Shown here piece by piece: positions 1-7,291 of a stretch of 36,042 nt of DNA. Position 1 is the first letter of the stretch, and every line of letters starts with the position of its first letter. This stretch comes from an uncultured Lachnospiraceae bacterium (lineage in GTDB: Bacteria > Bacillota > Clostridia > Lachnospirales > Lachnospiraceae). The translations under genes were made by a program, and so were the position numbers. The stretch lies in contig CAMWLJ010000031.1 in assembly GCA_947175055.1 (NCBI GenBank), positions 1 to 36,042 on the forward strand, read 5' to 3'. Under the pieces are notes generated by a model. The model saw only the letters and a list, made by a program, of their open reading frames with translations, did no database searches and had not been told where the DNA came from.

Positions 1-187
1 CCTTCCCGGACTCCTCCTCCGGATCTTTCTCTACATCGTCTTCCGGATCCTTCCCAGACTCCTCCGCCGGATCTTTCTCCACATCCTCCTCCGGTGCCTT
101 TTCGGATTCCTCTTCCGAGTCTTTCTCCGCATCGTCCTCCGGATTCTTCTCACCCTCCTCCGGGTCCGTCTCCACATCCTTCTTTGG
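1..187 (-). repeat. 24-bp tandem coding repeats (octapeptide array, continues past window edge)
   Basis: About eight imperfect 24-bp units encode P-x-x-x-x-x-K/T-D. Units alternate between a DVEKD-type ending and an ES(E/G)K-type ending, giving a higher-order period of about 48 bp. The array runs off the left edge, so its full copy number is unknown. The units differ at both synonymous and nonsynonymous sites, so this is an aged array rather than a fresh expansion. Confidence 0.8.
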
Positions 188-391
188 ACTCTTTTCCGAA
201 GCTTCTTCCAGACCAGCATCCAGATTCTCTTTTTCCGGTTGAGAATAATCCTTTATACTCATTTCCTGTCCGTTATTCACAGTCGAATCGAAATCAATCG
301 TTTCTGCGTAGACACTCATCCCTGGCGAACTCAGCAACAATACTGCCATTACAAATGCCATTGCTCTAAAATAATGCTTTCTCCTCCTCAT
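1..391 (-). CDS. Secreted protein with acidic octapeptide repeats, N-terminal part only (cut by window edge)
   Basis: I translated this by hand. The ATG at 391 follows GGAGGAGG with a 9-nt spacer, and the frame stays open to base 1 (130 codons), so the C-terminus lies outside the window. Residues 1-29 are a classic signal peptide: basic MRRRK, a hydrophobic core around AFVMAVLLLSS, and a probable cleavage site after VYA (residue 29). About 40 hydrophilic residues follow, and then from about residue 69 an octapeptide repeat of the type P-E-E/D-D/E-V/S-E/G-K-D continues to the edge. The protein is therefore exported and highly charged, with Glu/Asp exceeding Lys. It could be a wall-spanning stalk or linker ahead of a C-terminal domain, but the family cannot be named from this portion. 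It lies downstream of rseP on the same strand, about 240 nt away and beyond an inverted-repeat element, so it is probably a separate transcription unit. The function is unknown. Confidence 0.8.
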   Translation of the reverse strand, partial: MRRRKHYFRAMAFVMAVLLLSSPGMSVYAETIDFDSTVNNGQEMSIKDYSQPEKENLDAGLEEASEKSPKKDVETDPEEGEKNPEDDAEKDSEEESEKAPEEDVEKDPAEESGKDPEDDVEKDPEEESGK

Positions 392-476
392 TTCCAGTTT
401 CCTCCTCCATCCCACATAAAACAATTCCCTACTTATGGATCATCAGGCAATATTTAGCCAACAAATTGCGCAGTTT

Positions 477-622
477 CGTTACTATTCACGGCCAGAAGCC
501 GCTCATCGTAACGATTCGGGCGATATTTAAGAATTTTGCTTCGCAAAAATCGCCCCTCACTCCTGAATCATGTTCTCACGGAATGCGCAGTCCAGCGCAT
601 TCCTGACCCGTGAATAATAACG
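477..622. repeat. Structured intergenic element with 15-bp imperfect terminal inverted repeats
   Basis: The left arm CGTTACTATTCACGG (477-491) matches the reverse complement of 608-622 at 14 of 15 positions. Inside are two further stem-loops. The first pairs GGGCGAT (518-524) with ATCGCCC (549-555) and encloses TTTTGC/GCAAAA (534-539/543-548). The second pairs GGAATGCGC (580-588) with GCGCATTCC (595-603) across a 6-nt loop. A competing fold pairs CGTTAC (477-482) with GTAACG (508-513), enclosing GGC/GCC. The element begins 8 nt after the rseP stop, contains no convincing ORF and has no U-tract typical of an intrinsic terminator. It resembles a MITE- or REP-type interspersed element, but that is inference because copies elsewhere in the genome cannot be seen. 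Confidence 0.6.
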
Positions 623-630
623 CAGTTTCC

Positions 631-1782
631 CTATTGCACCAACCGCATAATATCATTATACATAACAAATACCATCAATATCATCAGCACCACAAGCCCC
701 GCAAAATGGACAATACCCTCTTTCTCCGGCGAAACCGGCTTACCACGTACCACTTCTACAAGCATGAACAGCAGTCTTCCGCCATCCAATGCCGGAAGCG
801 GCAGCAGATTTAAGATTCCCAGATTGACAGACAAAAGCACCACGATCTCCAGCATCGTCAGGATAGCCGAGGAAGTTCCATAATTCTTTTCCGCATGATC
901 GTAACTCTCCCCCACAAACTGTGCGATACCGATCGGGCCTGAGACATCATCCTTCGTAACCTTCCCCCGCAACAACTGACCGAGACTCTTATAGGTGGTC
1001 CTGACATAATATTCTACCTCATAGAACCCGTACTGAAACACCTGCAGAGGATTACACTTCAAATACTCTCCGGCTCCTACAAATCCCATATAGTAGCGGC
1101 CTGACTGCGCATCATACCGAGGCTGTACGGTGACGACTTCTTTCTGTCCATCCCGCTCAAAATGAACCTCCAGCGCCTCCCCTTGATTAAGTGCCGAGAT
1201 CACTGCAACTTCCCGATAGAAATGAATCTTCTCGCGATCGATCTGTGTGATCCGGTCTCCTGCCTGCAGACCAGCTTCCTCAGCCGCGGAATTCTCCGAT
1301 ACCTGTCCGATCACCGGCAGATCGGCTCCCGAAAATGCCGTCAATACAACAGCCACCACAAAAGCCAGAATGAAATTGAAAAACGGGCCTGCGAACACAG
1401 TCGCAATCCTTCGCCACACTCCCGCTTCCGGAAAGGATACGCCCTTTGGTTCCAGATCGATCGTAAATTCCTGACTGCCATCGTTCTTGGAAGCGAGTGG
1501 CAGCTCCGGCTCAACGCCTGCCCTGCGGTACAATTTCCCTGGCTGTTCCTCCTCGCTGTCCATGCCATCCTCGCCGTCAAACATACACGCACCACCAATC
1601 GGCAACAGCTTCAGGGAATATTTAATGCCCCCTTTCATAAAAGAAAACAATGTAGGTCCCATTCCCACCGAGAACTCTACGACACGGATACCATTCCTCC
1701 TTCCGATAAGGAAATGGCCCAGCTCATGGGAGATCACTACAATACTGAAAATAATGATAAATAAAATAATCGTCCTGATCAA
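631..1782 (-). CDS. rseP: RIP metalloprotease RseP/RasP (site-2 protease)
   Basis: This is an intramembrane zinc metalloprotease that cleaves membrane-anchored anti-sigma factors and remnant signal peptides in B. subtilis and E. coli. The protein is 383 aa with an N-terminal membrane segment carrying HELGH at residues 19-23 (two zinc-binding His plus catalytic Glu). A PDZ domain (GQVSENSAAEEAGLQAGDRI region) occupies the middle, and the LDG motif in NLLPLPALDGGR near the C-terminus supplies the third metal ligand. An upstream TTG at 1797 overlaps dxr but has no ribosome binding site. The TTG at 1782 has GGAG 8 nt upstream and puts HE at position 19-20, matching RasP, so I chose it. It follows dxr by 4 nt, as in the B. 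subtilis dxr-rasP pair, and is the last gene of this housekeeping run. Only the start is uncertain. Confidence 0.95.
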   Translation of the reverse strand: MIRTIILFIIIFSIVVISHELGHFLIGRRNGIRVVEFSVGMGPTLFSFMKGGIKYSLKLLPIGGACMFDGEDGMDSEEEQPGKLYRRAGVEPELPLASKNDGSQEFTIDLEPKGVSFPEAGVWRRIATVFAGPFFNFILAFVVAVVLTAFSGADLPVIGQVSENSAAEEAGLQAGDRITQIDREKIHFYREVAVISALNQGEALEVHFERDGQKEVVTVQPRYDAQSGRYYMGFVGAGEYLKCNPLQVFQYGFYEVEYYVRTTYKSLGQLLRGKVTKDDVSGPIGIAQFVGESYDHAEKNYGTSSAILTMLEIVVLLSVNLGILNLLPLPALDGGRLLFMLVEVVRGKPVSPEKEGIVHFAGLVVLMILMVFVMYNDIMRLVQ

Positions 1783-1786
1783 ATTC

Positions 1787-2947
1787 CTACTCTCCAAACT
1801 TATTTTTCGTTATTTCATCTATAAATGCATAGGTGGCCGCTTCTGCTTCCAGAATCTGCTCCACTGTCGGATCGTCGGTCACGCAGTGCTGTTCCATAGA
1901 ACGCCCGATCAACTCCGGAATCTGCAAAAATGTGATCTGCTTTTGCAGGAACAGAGCCACTGCCTTCTCATTCGCCGCATTGAATACTGTCGGCATCGTT
2001 CCTCCTGCCTCAGCAGCCCGATACGCCAGCGCTAATCCCTGGAAAGTCTCTGTGTCCGGCTTTTCAAATGTAAGCTGTCCGAGGCGGAAGAAATCCACCC
2101 TTCCGTTATCCATAGGGCGTCTGTCGGGATAAAACAATGCATACTGAATCGGCAGTTTCATATCCGGTACTCCCAGCTGCGCCATAATGCCACCATCCAC
2201 ATACTCCACCGCCGAATGAAGAATACTCTGCGGATGCACCACCACCTGAATCTGCTCTAATCCCACATCAAACAGCCATTTCGCCTCCATCACTTCCAAG
2301 CCCTTGTTGACAAGAGACGCCGAATCGATCGTCACTTTCTTCCCCATAGACCAGTTAGGATGCTTCAGAGCATCTTCCGCTGTCATTGTACCCAGCTGTT
2401 CTCTGGTCTTTCCGCGGAAAGGCCCGCCCGATGCTGTCAGCAGGATCTTACTCACGCGCTTCCTGTTCTCTCCGTGCATGGATTGGAATATAGCACTGTG
2501 CTCGCTGTCAACCGGTAAGATCGATACCCCGTTCCTCGCAGCCAATGGCATGATGATATGCCCCGCCGTCACCAGTGTCTCTTTGTTGGCCAGCGCGATT
2601 GTCTTGTGATGCTCGATCGCAGCAATCGTAGGCCTGATACCGATCATCCCCACGATAGCCGTCACCAATACCTCTGATTCTTCACAGACTGCAGTTTCCA
2701 GTAAACCTTCCATGCCATGTACGACCCGAACGGACAGATCGGCCACTCTTGTACGCAGATCATGCGCCGCTTCCTCAGTCCACATCGCTGCCAGCACAGG
2801 ATGAAATTCCCGCACCTGTTTCTCCATCAATTCCACATTCGTTCCGGCCGCCAGCGCAACCACCTGTAAGTCAGGCTCTTTCCTCACGATTTCCAGCGTC
2901 TGCGTACCAATAGAACCCGTAGACCCCAATATCGCAATCTTCTTCAT
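1787..2947 (-). CDS. dxr: 1-deoxy-D-xylulose 5-phosphate reductoisomerase
   Basis: Dxr converts DXP to 2-C-methyl-D-erythritol 4-phosphate with NADPH, the committed step of the MEP isoprenoid pathway. This supplies precursors for the undecaprenyl carrier made by the nearby uppS. The protein is 386 aa, the normal length. It has an N-terminal Rossmann motif GSTGSIGTQ at residues 7-15, the catalytic/metal segment PVDSEHSAIFQ, the substrate loop ASGGPFR, KVTIDSASLVNKGLEVMEA, and the C-terminal helical domain. The ATG at 2947 has GGAGG with a 7-nt spacer; an in-frame extension to 3001 has no family support. It sits between cdsA and rseP in the conserved order, and the 82-nt gap upstream shows no strong promoter. 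All motifs are intact. Confidence 0.97.
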   Translation of the reverse strand: MKKIAILGSTGSIGTQTLEIVRKEPDLQVVALAAGTNVELMEKQVREFHPVLAAMWTEEAAHDLRTRVADLSVRVVHGMEGLLETAVCEESEVLVTAIVGMIGIRPTIAAIEHHKTIALANKETLVTAGHIIMPLAARNGVSILPVDSEHSAIFQSMHGENRKRVSKILLTASGGPFRGKTREQLGTMTAEDALKHPNWSMGKKVTIDSASLVNKGLEVMEAKWLFDVGLEQIQVVVHPQSILHSAVEYVDGGIMAQLGVPDMKLPIQYALFYPDRRPMDNGRVDFFRLGQLTFEKPDTETFQGLALAYRAAEAGGTMPTVFNAANEKAVALFLQKQITFLQIPELIGRSMEQHCVTDDPTVEQILEAEAATYAFIDEITKNKFGE

Positions 2948-3029
2948 GCCTGCACCTCCATTTCTCCCCGACACAAACGCCCCGTGAAAAACCGGGCGCA
3001 AGTGTTTTCTCTTCTGCTCTTCATAAGTT

Positions 3030-3941
3030 TCATAAAAACATTAATCCAATAAAAATAAGCGGCGCCGCAATGATCACGCTGTCAAACCGGTCCATGATCC
3101 CGCCATGCCCCGGAATCAGCTTGCCGTAATCCTTGATCCCATGGTCTCTTTTGATCGCAGATGCTGCCAGATCTCCTACCATGGACACCAGCGCGCCGGC
3201 TGCGCCAAGTCCGGCCACCAACATGAGCGGAAGGTACGCATCCGAATATCTGTTGATCACAAACTGCGTATAAACTACAAACAAGAGCGCTGCCCCAAGC
3301 ACACCACCCACTGCTCCTTCCACCGACTTCTTGGGACTTAATTTCGGTGTCATCTTATGTTTACCGATCAGGACTCCCACCGCGTAGGCACAAGTATCAC
3401 TCCCCCAGGAGCAGAGGAAGATAAACCAGACCAAATAGTTTCCCTGTTCAAATCCCTCTCTGATCAGATAGATGAAGGATAGCATGACCGGCGCATACAA
3501 ATAGGCAAACATAGCCGCCATGATCTGTGATGCATGGTAGCGTGGAAACGTAAATACATACATAAACAACATCGCGATCAAAGTGACGACCACTGCGATC
3601 ATGACGACCGGATATACCACTGCCAGCCCTTCACCACTCTCGCTGCCATACCAGACACTGCTATAGACCAGAATATAATACAGTATCGTCATGATCATTC
3701 CGACATATTCCGGTGCGCTATAGTGGCTGCCTTTGCTGCGAAGCGGCATATCTCCTACTTCCATATGATCCTCCCGCCTGTTTTCATCTCCACTATGGGT
3801 ACTGCATGCTTTTGTCAATTCTCTGTAAGCGATCAGTGAGATCAGACACAAGACCACAGCAAGCACACCGTTCCCCGCCATAATGGTCGCCAATGCGATG
3901 ATCACCAGAAGGATACCGCTTAACAATCTCGTACGAAACAT
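3030..3941 (-). CDS. cdsA: Phosphatidate cytidylyltransferase (CDP-diacylglycerol synthase)
   Basis: CdsA makes CDP-diacylglycerol from phosphatidic acid and CTP, the branch point for phosphatidylglycerol and cardiolipin. The 303-aa polytopic membrane protein starts with MFRTRLLSG and has about eight hydrophobic segments. The C-terminal signature includes SPKKSVEGA, GDLAASAIKRDHGIKDYG and PGHGGIMDRFDS, with the catalytic and Mg-binding acidic residues of the family. A hydrophilic insertion of about 35 residues (around residues 45-80, rich in charged residues and His) lies between early membrane segments and makes the protein a little longer than B. subtilis CdsA. The start has AGGAG with a 7-nt spacer. 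The gene lies 14 nt after uppS, so the two are almost certainly co-transcribed. Confidence 0.96.
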   Translation of the reverse strand: MFRTRLLSGILLVIIALATIMAGNGVLAVVLCLISLIAYRELTKACSTHSGDENRREDHMEVGDMPLRSKGSHYSAPEYVGMIMTILYYILVYSSVWYGSESGEGLAVVYPVVMIAVVVTLIAMLFMYVFTFPRYHASQIMAAMFAYLYAPVMLSFIYLIREGFEQGNYLVWFIFLCSWGSDTCAYAVGVLIGKHKMTPKLSPKKSVEGAVGGVLGAALLFVVYTQFVINRYSDAYLPLMLVAGLGAAGALVSMVGDLAASAIKRDHGIKDYGKLIPGHGGIMDRFDSVIIAAPLIFIGLMFL

Positions 3942-3955
3942 ATTCCCGCTCCTTC

Positions 3956-4669
3956 CTATGCCTCCTTGACCAGGCCGTACCGTCTGTCTCTCTTATTATA
4001 TGCGGCAACGGCTTTCTCCAATTCTTCCTTTGAAAAATCCGGCCATGCAACCGGCGTAAAATAAAGCTCCGTATACGCAAGCTGCCACAACAGGAAGTTT
4101 GAGATACGCTGCTCATTGCATGTACGTATCAGCAGATCCGGATCCGGAATCCCACGGGTATCCAATGCCGTACTTATCAATTCTTCCGTAATATCATTGA
4201 CAGCCTGCCTGCCTTCTACCACCGCTTCCGTTAATCGGCGCACGGCACGAACAATTTCATCTCTTCCGCCATAGTTGATCGCGATCTGAAAATGCAGTCC
4301 CGTATTATTCTTTGTGGCTTCCTCCAACTGTTCCATGCGCTTTCTGATATCATCATCCAGCCTGGATTTCTCACCAATGATCCGCACACACATATTGTTT
4401 TTGGCTGCCGTTTTCAGGCATGTCTTCATGTAACTGCGCAGCAGTCCCATCAGCGCGTCTACCTCGTCACGGGGCCTTTCCCAGTTTTCCGTGCTGAAAG
4501 CATATACCGTCAGATATTGGATTCCCATCCGGTATGCTTCTTCGCAGATCACCTCCACCGTCTTAGCTCCCTGCACATGTCCGTAATTGCGCGGCATACC
4601 TTTGCTCTTTGCCCATCTGCCATTGCCGTCCAAAATAATAGCTACATGCTTTGGAACCTCCAAATTCAT
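3956..4669 (-). CDS. uppS: Isoprenyl transferase (undecaprenyl diphosphate synthase)
   Basis: UppS is a cis-prenyltransferase that extends farnesyl-PP with isopentenyl-PP to undecaprenyl-PP, the lipid carrier for peptidoglycan. The 237-aa protein has the first conserved region HVAIILDGNGRWAKSKG (Asp for Mg-diphosphate), AFSTENWERP, and the C-terminal substrate region LLIRTCNEQRISNFLLWQ. Most family members read RTSGE there; here Ser-Gly is replaced by Cys-Asn while the Mg-binding Glu and both Arg are kept. For the start, the ATG at 4669 has GGAGG 7 nt upstream, whereas the in-frame ATG at 4675 is only 1 nt from it. The gene lies about 220 nt downstream of frr, in the same order as in B. subtilis. 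Confidence 0.95.
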   Translation of the reverse strand: MNLEVPKHVAIILDGNGRWAKSKGMPRNYGHVQGAKTVEVICEEAYRMGIQYLTVYAFSTENWERPRDEVDALMGLLRSYMKTCLKTAAKNNMCVRIIGEKSRLDDDIRKRMEQLEEATKNNTGLHFQIAINYGGRDEIVRAVRRLTEAVVEGRQAVNDITEELISTALDTRGIPDPDLLIRTCNEQRISNFLLWQLAYTELYFTPVAWPDFSKEELEKAVAAYNKRDRRYGLVKEA

Positions 4670-4805
4670 AGCCATACCTCCTTCTCCGCCTGTAAATCTG
4701 TAACTGTCAGTCACAAGCCAGCTCCAATCGTCAAATTTCCTCTGCCGGCACCAGAACCAATGCGTGCGTCACACACCATATGTTCCGTGCACAAAGATAC
4801 GCGTC

Positions 4806-4851
4806 AATTTGACTGCAAATTGGAAAAGGGACAACAGAATATAAATTCTGT
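4806..4851. other. Two small perfect hairpins in the frr-uppS intergenic region
   Basis: The gap 4670-4887 holds no gene. It contains a perfect 7-bp stem ACAGAAT/ATTCTGT (4834-4840 and 4845-4851, 4-nt loop) and a perfect 6-bp stem AATTTG/CAAATT (4806-4811 and 4816-4821, 4-nt loop). Neither is followed by a clean U-tract, so they are weak terminator candidates; they could be processing or attenuation structures between frr and uppS. No convincing promoter was seen. Confidence 0.35.
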
Positions 4852-4887
4852 AAGCCCCCTCTCTATACGTTTCTCTCATGAAACACT

Positions 4888-5439
4888 CTACACCGTAAGA
4901 ATCTCTTTGGATTTTTCTTCCACCAGCTTATCAATGTTCTTGATAAACTTATCTGTCATCTTCTGCAGCTTCTCTTCCAACTCCTTGATCTCGTCCTCGG
5001 AAACTTCTGCCTTCGCCAGCTTCTTAAGCGCATCATTACCATCACGCCTCGTATTGCGGATCGCAACCTTACCTTCCTCACCGCGCTTCTTGACATCCTT
5101 GACCAAATCCCGGCGACGTTCCTCCGTCAATTCCGGAAATACAAGCCGAATGACTGCTCCGTCATTCGTAGGATTGATCCCGATATCTGATGTCATGATC
5201 GCCTTCTCGATCGCTTTGATCAACGTCTTCTCCCAAGGAGCTATCTGTATGATCCTTGGTTCCGGCACCGTTACATTGCCTACCTGCTGAATCGGTGTAG
5301 GCGTTCCGTAATAATCCACTCTCAACTTATCAAGAACATGTGGATTGGCACGTCCCGCGCGGATCGTAGCCAGATCACCTTCCAGATAATCATATGATTT
5401 CTGCATCTTTTCCTCATAAGGTTTCAATCTTTCATCCAT
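4888..5439 (-). CDS. frr: Ribosome recycling factor
   Basis: RRF acts with EF-G to split post-termination ribosomes. The 183-aa protein is of normal length (about 185) and aligns by eye from end to end. It has an N-terminal helix (MDERLKPYEEKMQKSYDYL), the conserved TIRAGRANPHVLDKLRVDYYG segment, QVGNVTVPEPR, and the C-terminal helices with RRDLVKDVKKRGEEGKVAIRN. The ribosome binding site GGGAGG precedes the ATG. It follows pyrH by 51 nt in the standard pyrH-frr pair. Nothing is unusual. Confidence 0.97.
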   Translation of the reverse strand: MDERLKPYEEKMQKSYDYLEGDLATIRAGRANPHVLDKLRVDYYGTPTPIQQVGNVTVPEPRIIQIAPWEKTLIKAIEKAIMTSDIGINPTNDGAVIRLVFPELTEERRRDLVKDVKKRGEEGKVAIRNTRRDGNDALKKLAKAEVSEDEIKELEEKLQKMTDKFIKNIDKLVEEKSKEILTV

Positions 5440-5490
5440 AGCAAACCTCCCATTTCCAGTTATTTACAAGGTAATAAATACTCAGCCGAC

Positions 5491-6195
5491 TTACTTGCTG
5501 CACACGGTCACTTTCGTTCCGTTAAATTCACCTTTCACTGCATTTACAATACTGTTATCTTCGTTCAGGCCAAAAACCCACATTGGCATCCTGTTGTCCC
5601 TGGCCATGATAGAGGCTGTCATATCCACCACCTGTAAGTTCTTGTCGATCACTTCCTCTATGGATACCTCGGTATACTTCTTCGCACCCGGGTTACATTT
5701 CGGATCACTGTCATAAACACCATCAACTGCTTTCGCCAGCAAGATCACATCGGCATCCACTTCCACAGCACGTAATACGACTCCGGTATCTGTAGAAAAG
5801 TACGGATGACCCGTTCCGCCAGCAAAGAAAACAACCATGTTCTTAGAAAAATATTTATTAGCTCTATCCTTTGAAAACAGTTTCGTAAAAGAGCCACACT
5901 CAAAAGGAGTCAATACACTCGTCATCATACCCTCTGAGCGGAAAATCTCCGAAACATAAATACAATTCATGACTGTTGCCAGCATGCCGATCTGATCCGC
6001 CTTCGTCCTGTCAATGCTGTCGCTGGAACGGCCACGCCAAAAATTCCCTCCTCCGATCACAACGCCAACCTGAATTCCTTCATCGACCAGCTCTTTGACC
6101 TGCACGGCCACCCCACGCACGGTATCCTCATCAAAGCCCGTCTTCTTGTCTCCCGCCAAAGCCTCACCACTTAATTTCAACAGTATACGCTGCAT
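5491..6195 (-). CDS. pyrH: UMP kinase
   Basis: PyrH phosphorylates UMP to UDP with ATP in pyrimidine nucleotide synthesis and is an amino-acid-kinase fold enzyme, normally hexameric. The 234-aa protein shows ILLKLSGEALAG at the N-terminus, VVIGGGNFWRG, the DQIGMLATVMN segment, GGTGHPYFSTDT and VDGVYDSDPK, all diagnostic of bacterial UMP kinase. In B. subtilis pyrH directly follows tsf; here about 6 kb of other genes intervene and pyrH instead follows the bactofilin gene by 58 nt. It may therefore be transcribed from promoters in that insertion, although no strong promoter was recognised immediately upstream. Confidence 0.97.
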   Translation of the reverse strand: MQRILLKLSGEALAGDKKTGFDEDTVRGVAVQVKELVDEGIQVGVVIGGGNFWRGRSSDSIDRTKADQIGMLATVMNCIYVSEIFRSEGMMTSVLTPFECGSFTKLFSKDRANKYFSKNMVVFFAGGTGHPYFSTDTGVVLRAVEVDADVILLAKAVDGVYDSDPKCNPGAKKYTEVSIEEVIDKNLQVVDMTASIMARDNRMPMWVFGLNEDNSIVNAVKGEFNGTKVTVCSK

Positions 6196-6253
6196 ATGCT
6201 ATTTCTCCCGTTTTGCTATCCCTCTTCATTCCGTCATGCCTACAGGTGCCAAC

Positions 6254-7273
6254 TTATTTCTGCTTCTTAAACTCCTCAAAGAAAGTAGAGGGGCTGATAT
6301 CCGCATAACACTGAGAACATAAACCTTCGATCACGGCACCGTTATTGATCTGTACGGATTTAGACTTGATATTGCCCATAACGATAGCCGTTGTATCCAG
6401 GATGACCGGTCCGTGCACATCGATATCACCCTTTACGGCACCCGCGATCACTGCACTCGTAGCCGTAATATTACCAATAATGACTGAACTTTGTCCAATC
6501 TTTACGCTGCCGTCACTGTTGACTTCTCCGACGATCTTAGCACCCTCCGCATAGATCTCTGCCGCCTTGGAATTTCCCTGTATCTTACCTGTAATGTTAA
6601 GCTTCCCGTAAATATCAAGATTACCATTGACCGTACCGATCAATTCCATCGAACCTTCAGATACAATATCACCTGTGATTGTCATACCTTCTGTTACCAC
6701 TGCTGTCTCATCCACCGCTACACGATTAGTCTGCATATCCATAGTCTTCTCTTCCTCCTCATTCGGCTGAGATAATGTATTATCAATTTCGCTCTCTGCT
6801 TCTTCCGATTCTGTCGGCAAAAGCAGTTCTTCCTCCACCTCTTCCTGCTCCATCTCTTCCACTACTTCTTCTTTACTCTCCGGCTCCGCATCTTCTGCCG
6901 TCTCATCTAAGTCTTCCGACTCCGCCTCTTCTAATACCTCTGTAGCTTCTGTCACATCATCGTCCTTCGCCCATGACAGATCCTCCTCACTGTCATCGGA
7001 AACATCCTCTGCATCTGCACTTTCCGGCTCCTCTAAAGTATCCTCCGCCATCGCATTCGACCCGTCTAATCTGTCCAGCATACTGCTGATATCGAAAGAA
7101 TCCACCGTATCCAGTGTCTCTTCCGCCATCGATGTTTCCTGAGCATACTGTTCCTCTGACAGCACGTTCTCCGTCTCTGCGCCGTCTGCTGCCGTAGTAT
7201 CCAATGCCTCCTCCGGCATCAATTCATTGACAGCCTGAGATAAATCTTCCTTCAAGTCTGAGAAAAACCCCAT
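6254..7273 (-). CDS. Bactofilin (polymer-forming cytoskeletal protein) with long acidic N-terminal region
   Basis: Bactofilins assemble nucleotide-free beta-helical filaments, usually membrane-associated, that scaffold cell-wall enzymes. The 339-aa protein has three parts. Residues 1-19 (MGFFSDLKEDLSQAVNELM) could form an amphipathic membrane-binding helix. Residues about 20-175 are Glu/Asp-rich, low complexity and probably disordered. Residues about 178-325 are the bactofilin domain with repeated G-x-[IV]-x-G turns (TITGDI, IGTVNGNLDI, GKLNITGKI, IGNITAT, KGDIDVHG). The tail contains CSQC. The ATG at 7273 has GGAGG with an 8-nt spacer; an ATG 15 nt upstream contains that site inside the frame. 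It lies 18 nt after the polysaccharide deacetylase gene, so the two are co-transcribed, which fits a cell-wall shaping role. The long acidic region is unusual for the family, where flanks are often short. Confidence 0.92.
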   Translation of the reverse strand: MGFFSDLKEDLSQAVNELMPEEALDTTAADGAETENVLSEEQYAQETSMAEETLDTVDSFDISSMLDRLDGSNAMAEDTLEEPESADAEDVSDDSEEDLSWAKDDDVTEATEVLEEAESEDLDETAEDAEPESKEEVVEEMEQEEVEEELLLPTESEEAESEIDNTLSQPNEEEEKTMDMQTNRVAVDETAVVTEGMTITGDIVSEGSMELIGTVNGNLDIYGKLNITGKIQGNSKAAEIYAEGAKIVGEVNSDGSVKIGQSSVIIGNITATSAVIAGAVKGDIDVHGPVILDTTAIVMGNIKSKSVQINNGAVIEGLCSQCYADISPSTFFEEFKKQK

Positions 7274-7291
7274 TCCCACATCCTCCATTCT

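Noticed and set aside
1-187. CRISPR-like or noncoding satellite array
   Set aside because: The units are contiguous, imperfect 24-bp repeats without spacers, and they stay in frame with a signal-peptide-bearing reading frame; they are coding repeats.
31-219. Arginine-rich 62-residue reading frame on the minus strand
   Set aside because: It is an out-of-frame reading of the acidic repeat gene; the composition (almost only Arg/Lys) and lack of a ribosome binding site mark it as a shadow.
580-603. Intrinsic terminator for rseP
   Set aside because: The 9-bp stem is strong but is not followed by a U-tract on either strand, and it sits inside a larger inverted-repeat element.
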